Shown: in pieces, positions 1 through 6,822 of the stretch | How positions within the stretch are numbered: the first letter of the stretch is position 1 | Layout of the letters: each line of letters starts with the position of its first letter | Assembly: GCA_030452275.1 (NCBI GenBank) | Contig: JAKDMR010000101.1 | Span: 1-7,159 of the forward strand | Direction of reading: 5' to 3' | DNA length: 7,159 nucleotides | Origin: Candidatus Nitrosocosmicus sp. | Lineage (GTDB): Archaea > Thermoproteota > Nitrososphaeria > Nitrososphaerales > Nitrososphaeraceae | Notes under the pieces: model-generated | Seen by the model: the letters and a program-made list of their open reading frames with translations, nothing else | The model's database searches: none | What the model was told of the DNA's origin: nothing | Translations under genes and position numbers: made by a program

Positions 1-40
1 AATTCGTGCTATCTCAAGTTAAGCTTGGCTGAAACATTTG

Positions 41-364
41 TCAATATGAGCGTTTTCTTTTTGTTCGCAAAAATCTCAGTATTATGATAACTATTATAAT
101 GAGCACAATCAGCATAACCAAGCCCAATGGATTGGATAGAGAAAACACTGACCAGACACCTTGATTTTCACTAACAGCTTGTTGTGGGAAATCGACCATT
201 ACGATATCACTTTCATAAATGACATATTGGTTTCTCAAGTCATCATAATATTCAACTTTAATTGGCACCAAGTAGTTCCCGGACGATGACTTGTTACTAG
301 TAGACAGTGGCATATTAAATGGCAAGTTAAGTCTCTGGTGCTTCACCAACATTCTACTATTCAT
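41..364 (-). pseudogene. C-terminal remnant of a second S-layer-like (COG1361-type) membrane protein, fused at its 5' side to IS sequence
   Basis: This 107-codon frame is the tail of a much larger gene. From about residue 14 it aligns with the end of the S-layer-like protein at 3045-5201: both share the pattern LPxxxPL, then SSGxY, then IKxxYxDxLRN, then an extracellular linker, one hydrophobic segment (about residues 79-97) and a basic cytoplasmic end (RFLRTKRKRSY). The similarity is clear but far from identical, so this is an old paralogue and not a recent duplication. It lacks the Asp-rich tail of the intact copy. Residues 1-13 have no counterpart there and coincide with the left terminal repeat of the IS, so the ATG at 364 is probably supplied by the insertion sequence; the frame meets a TAA at 376-374 just upstream. 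There is no signal peptide, so a functional product is unlikely. About 600 residues expected upstream are not found on the other side of the IS. Confidence 0.72.
324..355. repeat. Left terminal inverted repeat of the IS630 element (bipartite)
   Basis: Read inward, the sequence is AAGTTAAGTCTC (324-335), ten unmatched bases (336-345), then CCAACATTCT (346-355). The same two boxes at the same spacing occur in reverse complement at 1450-1481. The outer box matches 12 of 12 and the inner box 9 of 10. The outer few bases may belong to the target site and not to the element. Confidence 0.75.
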
Positions 365-414
365 CCACTGAAATTATAGAAATGAATTTAGCTTTGTAAT
401 GCACCTTATATCCT

Positions 415-1471
415 GTGTCATACCATCCTCTCAGACTGGAATTATCCAAGGTACAGAAAAAGGAACTGCTTTTGTTCATGAAAAGTACGCGTGATATAGA
501 AGAATACAGAAGGGCATATACTGTTAAACAAAAGATGGAAGGGGCACCTTACCGAACAATAGCAAAGGACATGGGTGTCAATTACCATAGTGTGTATGAC
601 TGGATTGATAATTACAGAAAATACGGTCTGGAGGATGGCATAGGAAACAGAAGAAAAAACAACGGAGGTAGAAAGCCCTTGATATCTACAGAGAAAAACA
701 AGGAGATGATAAAAGACATTGTACTTAACAAATCACCACAGTCATTTGGCTATCTGAAAAATACCTGGAGTATAAGGCTACTGGCCCTCTATCTTTCCTC
801 ACTTTTAGGAATCAATGTTAGTCGTATGCAAACGTGGAGGATAATTCATGATCTTGGTATAGTGTACAAGCAACCAAAGCTCGAGCTGGAAAAGGATGAT
901 GATTATGAGGAAAAGAAAGGAAAGATAGACAGATACAAGAAGGTATCCAATGCTCTTTTAAAAAAAGATTCTGTTAGGGTTTGAGGATGAAACCTGGATT
1001 CACATGCAACCATATATAACAAGAACATATATGATGAAAGGAGAACAGCAAAAGATTCATCCTCAAAGGTACCAACAATGATAAGGTTAACGCTTTCATA
1101 ATCTTGCTTTATCCGCTAAACAAAATTAAATTCAATACGGGAAAGACCAGAAACAGCGATGATTACATAAACCATCTAAAAACATCAAAAGATATGTGCT
1201 GAAAAGAAATGTCAAGCGATTCATTCTGATCATTGATAACGCATCATTTCATGTAGGCAAAAAGACAACTGAATATATGGAAAGACAACCCAAATGGCTT
1301 ACTGTAGTATATCTACCAAAAAGAGTACCATTTCTAAACCCTGTGGAATCTAAAGTTAACAGAAACCTGAAGAAAGACATTTGTGCAAACTACTGTTATG
1401 AAACAGAGGAGAATCTATTGTGTTCTGTACGAAGGTATCTCAGAAGGACAGGATGTTGGCCTAAGATATGA
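415..1471 (+). pseudogene. IS630-family DDE transposase, broken by three frame shifts
   Basis: The N-terminal part (415-981, GTG start) has a helix-turn-helix of the IS630/Tc1 type: YRTIAKDMGVNYHSVYDWI, followed by a basic GGRKP linker and a second DNA-binding region ending near RIIHDLGI. It then stops at TGA 982-984. The protein continues in the next frame from about 962 (FEDETWIH, MMKGEQQKI), shifts again near 1056-1062 (LKGTNNDKVNAFIILLYPLN), and shifts back at an A-run at 1178-1182 into IKRYVLKRNVKRFILIIDNASFH. All three catalytic acidic residues survive across the frames: Asp in FEDET (986-988), Asp in IIDNASFH (1235-1237) and Glu in LNPVES (1346-1348). The last two are 37 residues apart, a family-like spacing. 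Two shifts are +1 and one is -1. As written it cannot make a full transposase. The GTG at 1196 is an internal codon and not a real start. Sequencing indels are a less likely explanation, because the AT-rich genes alongside are intact. Confidence 0.85.
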
Positions 1472-1481
1472 GACTTAACTT
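1450..1481. repeat. Right terminal inverted repeat of the IS630 element (bipartite)
   Basis: In reverse complement, read inward from 1481, it gives AAGTTAAGTCTC (1481-1470), a ten-base spacer with little match to the left end, then CCAACATCCT (1459-1450). It mirrors the left repeat with identical spacing. The transposase frame ends inside it, with a TGA at 1469-1471. Confidence 0.75.
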
Positions 1482-1707
1482 AGATCTATCCGTGGATTGA
1501 AAGAAACCTGGCAAGTGTTTCTTTTACCTTGTTTGACTATTGTATATATCGATGCGTCATCCAGTAACACAAATATCTAATGCTTTATGCTATCGCCATA
1601 AATATAACTGACAAATTATCACTAGTCATAATTTGGCGCTTGACTCTGATTCTTGAACTTTCTGTAATACATTATCGAATACTTAAAATTACAAGATCCT
1701 ATCTTCA
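1482..1707. other. Gene-free stretch between the IS right end and the permease stop
   Basis: All frames here are short and interrupted. On the minus strand the longest open piece near the IS (about 33 codons, ending in TAA next to the element) does not resemble the S-layer-like protein, so the missing N-terminal part of the 41-364 remnant is not found here. I see no convincing hairpin with a T-run to terminate the permease transcript, only a short AATTTTAAG-type stretch on the minus strand. Confidence 0.5.
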
Positions 1708-2964
1708 TCAAGACCTTAATGCAGCGATTGGAGTTACTCTAGATGCTTTCCAGGCCGGTAAAAATCCTGCAACCATCGATAAAATAACAGAAGTTATCCA
1801 AACTCTTATCATATCCATTGGCATATATATAGGCTCTAATGGGGGTCCCTCACCAGCACCAGGTCCTGCTCTAGTCAGCATATATCCCCCTCCTATTCCT
1901 CCTAAAAGACCGACTGTGCCGCCTAAAATACCTATTATGACAGCCTCAACCAAGAAAAGTATCAGAATTGTACTACCTTGTGCTCCAATTGCTTTGAGAG
2001 TGCCTATTTCTTTGGTTCGTTCCACAACAGAAGTAAACAACGTGGTAATAATTCCAACAGCACCAACAATAAGTGAAATAACAGCTATTCCAAACAAAAA
2101 TGATGTAATTCCTTGAGTAAATTCCTGAATCGTTTCTAAAATGGCCTTGACTGTAGTAATTCCTATATTGTTCTTGTAAACTGCCTTTATCTGCTCTACC
2201 ACAACATCAACAGAGTTACTATCTTCTGCGACAACAAACAATGAATCATACTTGCCAGCTCTCTGGAGTAATGAGTTTCCCGCATCAAGGTTAATGACTA
2301 TCGCATTGTCAATAGTGGGGTTACCTGTCGACTCCATTATACCTGCGACTACAAAGTTTTTAGATATATCTTGCGTATTACCTGCTTCATCCACAAAAGA
2401 ATATGTTAATCTGATGGCTTCACCTAGCTGAGCAAATGGGGTATCTTCACCAGGTGGAAATGCAACATCCTCAGCTAATATCGCAGCTGATGGATCACTC
2501 TCTCTTATGGATGAACCTTCCACATATTCAAGTGTTGGTGCTATAATTGTAAGGGCACTGGGATTGACAGACAGTATAGGATTGGTTTTAGAATCTCCTC
2601 TGGATGAAACTGTTAAAGTTTCTTGAAATGAGGGTATTACATCATCCACAAATGGAAGGGAACTGATTCTACTTACAACTGCTTGATTGAGAGTTATTTT
2701 GGATGTCGGTGCAGGAGAGGTACCAGCAATAGGTCCTTGTCCACCTCCACTACCTTCTGATTGAGGTACACTGCTCACAAACAAAATGTTTGGTGCAAGA
2801 TTGCTGAATTGTTTGTTAAAAAAATCAGTAAATCCTGCACTAAATCCATTTACAGCCACAAGCAAACTACTTCCAGCCATTACCATCAAAATAGTAAGAA
2901 TTGATCTAACTTTTCTTTCCTTTATAGCATTAAAAGAAAGAATAAAGATTTGCCTTGGATTCAT
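1708..2964 (-). CDS. MacB/FtsX-type ABC transporter permease
   Basis: This is the membrane subunit of a mechanotransmission-type ABC transporter, 418 residues, with the usual four-segment layout. Transmembrane segment 1 is at about 18-40. A large extracellular domain of the MacB periplasmic-core type covers about 41-285. Segments 2-4 lie at about 288-312, 332-358 and 387-405. The cytoplasmic loop after segment 2 holds ERTKEIGTLKAIGA (about 314-327), the conserved FtsX-family coupling motif that contacts the ATPase, and the C-terminus PAWKASRVTPIAALRS is also typical of the family. The extracellular domain has a Gly/Pro/Ser-rich stretch at about 65-87 and a second short one before segment 4. 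The ATG at 2964 is supported by the family N-terminus (IFILSFNAIKERKVRSILTIL). The gap from the S-layer-like gene is 80 bases on the same strand, which suggests an operon. Such permeases move lipoproteins, peptides or drugs, or transmit a signal without transport; the substrate cannot be read from the sequence. Confidence 0.92.
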   Translation of the reverse strand: MNPRQIFILSFNAIKERKVRSILTILMVMAGSSLLVAVNGFSAGFTDFFNKQFSNLAPNILFVSSVPQSEGSGGGQGPIAGTSPAPTSKITLNQAVVSRISSLPFVDDVIPSFQETLTVSSRGDSKTNPILSVNPSALTIIAPTLEYVEGSSIRESDPSAAILAEDVAFPPGEDTPFAQLGEAIRLTYSFVDEAGNTQDISKNFVVAGIMESTGNPTIDNAIVINLDAGNSLLQRAGKYDSLFVVAEDSNSVDVVVEQIKAVYKNNIGITTVKAILETIQEFTQGITSFLFGIAVISLIVGAVGIITTLFTSVVERTKEIGTLKAIGAQGSTILILFLVEAVIIGILGGTVGLLGGIGGGYMLTRAGPGAGEGPPLEPIYMPMDMIRVWITSVILSMVAGFLPAWKASRVTPIAALRS

Positions 2965-3044
2965 TTTAGAAAGTCACTTCGCCAATCTTTTTATTATAAC
3001 AACGATTGTATCTCATATCGCTGCATCTCTTATCCTTACGCAAG

Positions 3045-5201
3045 TCAATTCTTATCATTTAATACGGAATCCAAGTCGTCGGTATCCCCATCTCCATCAT
3101 CGTCATCATTTGTTGAAGATTCTACCTTTTGGTATTTTTTCTTTTTTCGAAAACGTCTGACGATCAAAAATGAAATAATAATTATTACCATAGCCAAGAG
3201 TAATACACCCAGAATAACGGGACTGAAAAGACCAAAGATTAAGCCAGAGTCATTGGAAGAATTTTCTATTTGGGATGAATGGATTACAGTACCGTTAACA
3301 ATTATCTGATGATCATTGCGAAGATTATCATTGTAGGATATCTTTATAAAGACAGGGTAACTACCAGAACTGGTATTATTTGGTATCTTTAATGGTATAC
3401 TAACCGGTAATGGAGAATTTTCTGCAAGATCTCCCAGATATTGTAAAGGGGGATATTCCTCAACAAGAGTACTGCTACTAGCAATGGTATTGCTATGGTT
3501 GTTATTTTTATCCAAGCCAGATGTAGACATATTATCAGTTGTTTTATTCGTTGAAGGCGGCGGGATCATTTCTGCGGTTGTAAAAAAGGCATTGGTATTG
3601 CCCTCATTTAATAGATTAAATACAAGATTGGGTTCATCCCCTATGATGTTTATCTCAAAATCGTATGCACGTGTTGCTATTTTACCTTCAACGTATAAAC
3701 CCAAATTGAGTGTTTCTGAATTCGCTGTTCCGTCTTGAAGATAATCTAAATTAAAGTTTAATTGGACAGGTTGGCCTATTAATTCTTCAGATGCAAACAA
3801 AGTCGTATTGAGCAACGTATATTCCGAAATGGTATTAAAAGACCATCTAGATGGACCCAAAACCTTGACAGATTCGCTTGACGGCTGAAGTGAGATAACA
3901 ACATCTTGTATATCATCAGAATCAGAACTAGAATAAGACGATTTTTTAATTACGAAAATCAGATCTTCAATGCTTCCTGCGGTAATAATCATGTTATCTG
4001 ATACGGTTCTATTGTTAAAATAATATTGTTCTAAAGACAAGTTATTATTATTGTTATTTTTCAAATATACGTTAAAATTGGATTCCTCGGGATCAGCATT
4101 TACAACCAATCCCAAATTATAATTGACCGTTTCTCTATTGCCAATCGAATTTCCATAAGAAATCTGTACATCTAGGTTTTGAAGCGTTCCAGCTGCAGTT
4201 GTCGCTGGGTAAACTAGAGAATTTATAGTTATGATTTCACCTGGCTTTATGTTGCCTACATTGTATTTTAGTGTTCCAAGGGTTGTAATTGATGAGGAGG
4301 CGTTCAAGTTATCATTTGGTTGATCAATGTTGGTGGTAGTAGTAGAAGAAGACAATGATGTTGCATTGGTACTATTATTACTTTCTAAAGAATTATCTCC
4401 TCCGGTAAACTCAGTAGAGGCACTGTCAGATACGGTAGAAAGACTTCCTCCTTCCGTATTCTCATCGTTATTTGAAATAGTTACAATTGCACTATTTGCA
4501 GCTGCACTACCTTTATTGATTATATTGACGCCTAGATTATTTATTTTGGCAGGAGACAGAAATTGATTATCAGTATCAATATCAAGTACTGCTTTACCAG
4601 GAATCCTAAATGAAATGGGTATGTCTTTTACCGTGATGTCCCCATCTGTCAAAACTTTTGAATACACAAGATCTAAATTGGTATAATACAATCCTACTTT
4701 CGCATCATTTCTTATATAAATATCAAAATAAAGAGTGAATTCCTGACCTGGTTTTACTATCGAGTCATAACTTGCTATTGACATGCTGTTTGAAAGATTG
4801 TTGCTGTTGTTATTGGAGAAAGTTGTATTGCTACTATTATTATTGATTTCACGTCCAACTGATACAAATTCATCTGGTAAGGATAGATATCCCTTTATAG
4901 CCGAAATATCAGACTGAGCCTTGTTAACAAGGACTACAGCAAGTGTGGCAATTCCTTCTCCTGGTCCCACTTCTTTTTCCTCGAGTTTATTAGAGTCATT
5001 CCCAGCTGCTACGGTTTTGTCGGTCCAGTAAGAATCTTGAAAACTAGGATTTTTTTCAATTTGTTGTTGAGCTAATGAATAAAAAGATATCTTGAAATCT
5101 TCATCTAATACAAAAATAGATGACATCATCATTATAGTAAATACTACAATAAGGGGAAAAAAAATTGGTCTATTCTTGGCAAAAAATTCTAAAAATAGCA
5201 T
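3045..5201 (-). CDS. S-layer-like (COG1361/NEW3-type) extracellular protein with two membrane anchors, putative ABC accessory subunit
   Basis: The product is 718 residues from the ATG at 5201. I prefer this start because it follows the ATPase stop by one base (TAA-A-ATG) and leaves a clean N-terminal anchor. A TTG at 5225 would add eight residues and overlap the ATPase. A hydrophobic segment at about 10-32 is a signal anchor or uncleaved signal. The body is rich in predicted beta-strands and contains several related modules: a strand block with NLDL or NLDV followed by a Tyr-rich strand, then LGL-V or a similar strand (about 150-210, 310-370, 475-510 and 585-640). Between them lie Asn/Ser/Thr-rich linkers with many N-x-S/T sites, which suggests surface exposure and N-glycosylation. 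A second membrane segment (about 660-681) is followed by RRFRKKKKYQK and an acidic tail with DGDGDTDDLD, placing the C-terminus in the cytoplasm. COG1361-type proteins often accompany archaeal MacB/LolD transporters. A role as a MacA-like adaptor is inference. Confidence 0.85.
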   Translation of the reverse strand: MLFLEFFAKNRPIFFPLIVVFTIMMMSSIFVLDEDFKISFYSLAQQQIEKNPSFQDSYWTDKTVAAGNDSNKLEEKEVGPGEGIATLAVVLVNKAQSDISAIKGYLSLPDEFVSVGREINNNSSNTTFSNNNSNNLSNSMSIASYDSIVKPGQEFTLYFDIYIRNDAKVGLYYTNLDLVYSKVLTDGDITVKDIPISFRIPGKAVLDIDTDNQFLSPAKINNLGVNIINKGSAAANSAIVTISNNDENTEGGSLSTVSDSASTEFTGGDNSLESNNSTNATSLSSSTTTTNIDQPNDNLNASSSITTLGTLKYNVGNIKPGEIITINSLVYPATTAAGTLQNLDVQISYGNSIGNRETVNYNLGLVVNADPEESNFNVYLKNNNNNNLSLEQYYFNNRTVSDNMIITAGSIEDLIFVIKKSSYSSSDSDDIQDVVISLQPSSESVKVLGPSRWSFNTISEYTLLNTTLFASEELIGQPVQLNFNLDYLQDGTANSETLNLGLYVEGKIATRAYDFEINIIGDEPNLVFNLLNEGNTNAFFTTAEMIPPPSTNKTTDNMSTSGLDKNNNHSNTIASSSTLVEEYPPLQYLGDLAENSPLPVSIPLKIPNNTSSGSYPVFIKISYNDNLRNDHQIIVNGTVIHSSQIENSSNDSGLIFGLFSPVILGVLLLAMVIIIISFLIVRRFRKKKKYQKVESSTNDDDDGDGDTDDLDSVLNDKN

Positions 5202-5202
5202 T

Positions 5203-6024
5203 TTAGTTGATAATCTCTTTTTCAATCTTTCCGTCTCTTACATAAATTGTTTTGTCTGTTTCTTGAGCCAAATCGGGGTTGTGGGTTACCATCACTATTG
5301 TTCTGTTATACTTGGATGAGATCATTTTAAGCAGTCTAAAGACATCCTCCCCAGTTTTTGTATCTAAATTACCTGTTGGTTCATCTGCTAGTATCATGGC
5401 TGGATTGTTCATCAATGCTCTTGCAATAGCTACTCTTTGTTGCTGTCCTCCACTTAGACTAAGAGGTTTAAGCGATGCTTTATCTCTAATGCCCAATATT
5501 TTCAAAAGATTTAAGGCTCTCTGTGTTACTGCTTTTCCATCCATTCCTGCAATAATAGCAGGAATTTCTACATTTGACAATACAGTTGTCCTATTAATCA
5601 AGTTATAAGACTGAAAAATAAAACCAATCATTTGGTTTCTCATCTTTGCTATTTTCCTGTCGGAAAGAGAAAAGATATCAATGCCCTTTAAATATATCTT
5701 TCCAGCTGTAGGTCTATCAAGTGCACCTATTATATTCAATAGAGTTGATTTTCCACTTCCTGACGGACCCACAATTGAAACAAATTCTCCTTTCTTTACA
5801 GAGAAATTGATGTTTTTAAGCACTGCGGTATCTCCTGCGGGTAATTCGTAAACTTTAGATATGTTTACAGCTTTAAGAATTGAATTGTTATTACTCTCTT
5901 CAATGTTATCTCTAGTAGTATTAGAGTAATCATATTCTTGTCCATTTTGAATGCTGACAGTGTGTTTATCACTTTTTGTAATTGCGTTCTGATCATTCAT
6001 TTCGTTTGCCTTGGATGAGTACAT
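5203..6024 (-). CDS. LolD/MacB-type ABC transporter ATP-binding protein
   Basis: This 273-residue ATPase powers the permease at 1708-2964. All nucleotide-binding motifs are intact: Walker A GPSGSGKST (86-94), Q-loop FQSYNL (Gln138), signature LSGGQQQR (190-197), Walker B ILADEPTGNLD (211-221) with catalytic Glu215, D-loop at 219-221 and switch His248 in VMVTHNPDLA. The DEPTGNLD box and the short ILK...YELPAGDTAVLKNI start of the domain are typical of the LolD/MacB/FtsE group. The conserved domain begins only at about residue 49; the first 48 residues are polar and rich in Asn, Ser and Asp, and are unlike the usual short N-terminus. The ATG at 6024 is the longest start. An ATG at 6000 (Met9) would shorten the extension only slightly. 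No Shine-Dalgarno sequence is visible. The stop is one base from the start of the next gene, so the two are very likely translated from one transcript. Confidence 0.94.
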   Translation of the reverse strand: MYSSKANEMNDQNAITKSDKHTVSIQNGQEYDYSNTTRDNIEESNNNSILKAVNISKVYELPAGDTAVLKNINFSVKKGEFVSIVGPSGSGKSTLLNIIGALDRPTAGKIYLKGIDIFSLSDRKIAKMRNQMIGFIFQSYNLINRTTVLSNVEIPAIIAGMDGKAVTQRALNLLKILGIRDKASLKPLSLSGGQQQRVAIARALMNNPAMILADEPTGNLDTKTGEDVFRLLKMISSKYNRTIVMVTHNPDLAQETDKTIYVRDGKIEKEIIN

Positions 6025-6105
6025 TTGTTTCAGATAAACAATAAAAATGGTTTAGACCTGATTAACGATATTTTTACATTGTTGATAAGAAGACACAATG
6101 ACTAT
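6025..6105. other. Intergenic spacer between RTX gene and ABC ATPase, possible promoter
   Basis: These 81 bases separate two genes on the same strand. On the minus strand they contain AT-rich pieces (AAAAATATCG and TTTTTATTGTTTATC) that could act as a TATA element or as a weak T-run terminator for the RTX transcript. Neither reading is clear, so it stays open whether the RTX gene is cotranscribed with the transporter. Confidence 0.3.
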
Positions 6106-6822
6106 CTATCTGAGTTCTATCAACTCTTCACAGTTTCCGGCTCTATCGTCACCTTGTTGTATGCTAAAGTCAACAACTACATCAACACCTTCTCCACAAT
6201 CAAAATAATCGGCAGCCGAACCGCCAACAAGAACATCATCGCCCAAGTCGCCATACATCTTATCATTGCCTTCCTCTCCTACTAAAAAATCGTCATCACC
6301 TCCTCCTGCCAGGATATCATTTCCTATACCTCCATACAGCTGATCGCTTCCTATACCAGCTTGCAATATATCATCTCCTGAATCACCATATAATTTGTCT
6401 TGTCCCTCATTACCTTGAATTACATCACTGCCATTCATTCCTGTTACTGTATCCGAGCCAGAAAAGCCAATAATAATATCAGTTTGTTGGGTACCGCTAA
6501 TCCTGTCGTCTCCAAATGAACCTACCACGGGACGTTGTAGTTGTTGTATAAGAATATTAGAATCAATTGAATCTGGTTGCTCATCATTTATGGTTATTGA
6601 TGAAGGTTGTCCAGATCTAGAAGAGTTAGAAGATGACGAAGATGATTGAATGGACTGAGAGGTTTCTATTGAATGTTGATTGGCATTGTTGACATCACTT
6701 GCGTTTATTACACTACCTGCTGAATCAGTCGATTGACCTTGAGCTAAAGTAAAGTATGTACTTAGAACATATGTGAGCGATATTAAGAATATTGTTATTG
6801 TCAAAAATCTAATATAATCCAT
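6106..6822 (-). CDS. Exported RTX-type calcium-binding beta-roll protein
   Basis: The product is 238 residues in three parts. Residues 1-27 are a Sec signal peptide: an Asp/Arg start, a hydrophobic core TITIFLISLTYVL, and a likely cut after TLA at 27. Residues 28-98 are a Ser/Asn/Gln-rich linker with a run of serines at about 58-68. Residues 105-212 are twelve nonapeptides in unbroken register of the form xDxUxGxxG, the haemolysin-type (RTX) repeat that coils into a parallel beta-roll binding Ca2+ between turns. A C-terminal cap has FDCGEG (Cys209) and NCEEL (Cys231), which could form a disulfide. It is far shorter than bacterial RTX toxins and has no enzymatic domain, and its Sec signal argues against type I secretion. 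The ATG at 6822 directly precedes the signal peptide. It is probably a surface or S-layer-associated protein. Its position 81 bases upstream of the ABC ATPase on the same strand allows cotranscription but does not prove it. Confidence 0.88.
   Translation of the reverse strand: MDYIRFLTITIFLISLTYVLSTYFTLAQGQSTDSAGSVINASDVNNANQHSIETSQSIQSSSSSSNSSRSGQPSSITINDEQPDSIDSNILIQQLQRPVVGSFGDDRISGTQQTDIIIGFSGSDTVTGMNGSDVIQGNEGQDKLYGDSGDDILQAGIGSDQLYGGIGNDILAGGGDDDFLVGEEGNDKMYGDLGDDVLVGGSAADYFDCGEGVDVVVDFSIQQGDDRAGNCEELIELR
6187..6510 (-). repeat. Tract encoding twelve RTX nonapeptide repeats
   Basis: The tract is 108 codons, exactly 12 units of 27 bases, with no insertion or deletion between units. The conserved Asp at the second place of each unit and Gly at the sixth are kept in most units. 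The units differ clearly at DNA level, so this is an old protein repeat under selection and not a recent tandem expansion. Confidence 0.85.

Larger units (their letters stand above)
324..1481 (+). mobile_element. IS630-family insertion sequence, degenerate
   Basis: The element is bounded by inverted repeats at 324-355 and 1450-1481 and contains one broken transposase gene reading on the plus strand. Its span of about 1.15 kb is normal for IS630. The GTG start at 415 lies about 90 bases from the left end, and the transposase frame stops inside the right repeat, as expected for a compact single-gene element. IS630 elements insert at TA and duplicate it. Two placements fit: ends at 330 and 1475, with TA at 328-329 and 1476-1477, or slightly larger ends at 325 and 1480, with TA on the right but CA on the left. 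The first placement implies the palindromic target AAGTTAACTT. The left end abuts the truncated S-layer-like gene. Confidence 0.78.

Noticed and set aside
957..967. T-TTA-AAA-AAA-G run as a programmed -1 frameshift site in the transposase
   Set aside because: The continuation lies in the +1 frame; a -1 slip at this run meets a TAG within six codons. Two further frame breaks downstream also argue for decay.
1196..1471. Separate small gene beginning with GTG at 1196
   Set aside because: It is the C-terminal catalytic part of the same transposase; the same frame extends upstream of the GTG with family-like residues (IKRYV).
360..1500. ATCCAC(T/G)GA inverted match at about 362-371 and 1490-1498 as IS ends
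   Set aside because: Only about nine of eleven bases match, with no consistent TA flank. The boxes at 324-355 and 1450-1481 match far better and keep equal spacing.
1580..2116. 178-codon plus-strand frame
   Set aside because: It is antisense to the well-supported permease, and its Pro/Ile-rich composition is that of a reverse-strand shadow.
5202..5225. TTG at 5225 as the start of the S-layer-like protein
   Set aside because: The ATG at 5201, one base after the ATPase stop, fits tight operon spacing and gives the cleaner membrane anchor; the TTG would overlap the ATPase end.
6025..6285. 86-codon plus-strand frame in the RTX/ATPase spacer
   Set aside because: Most of it is antisense to the RTX repeats, it shows no domain or signal, and its divergent start at the ATPase start is incidental.
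6187..6510. Regular 27-base periodicity as a possible CRISPR or tandem DNA repeat
   Set aside because: The period comes from RTX nonapeptides in a coding frame; the units diverge at DNA level and there are no spacers.
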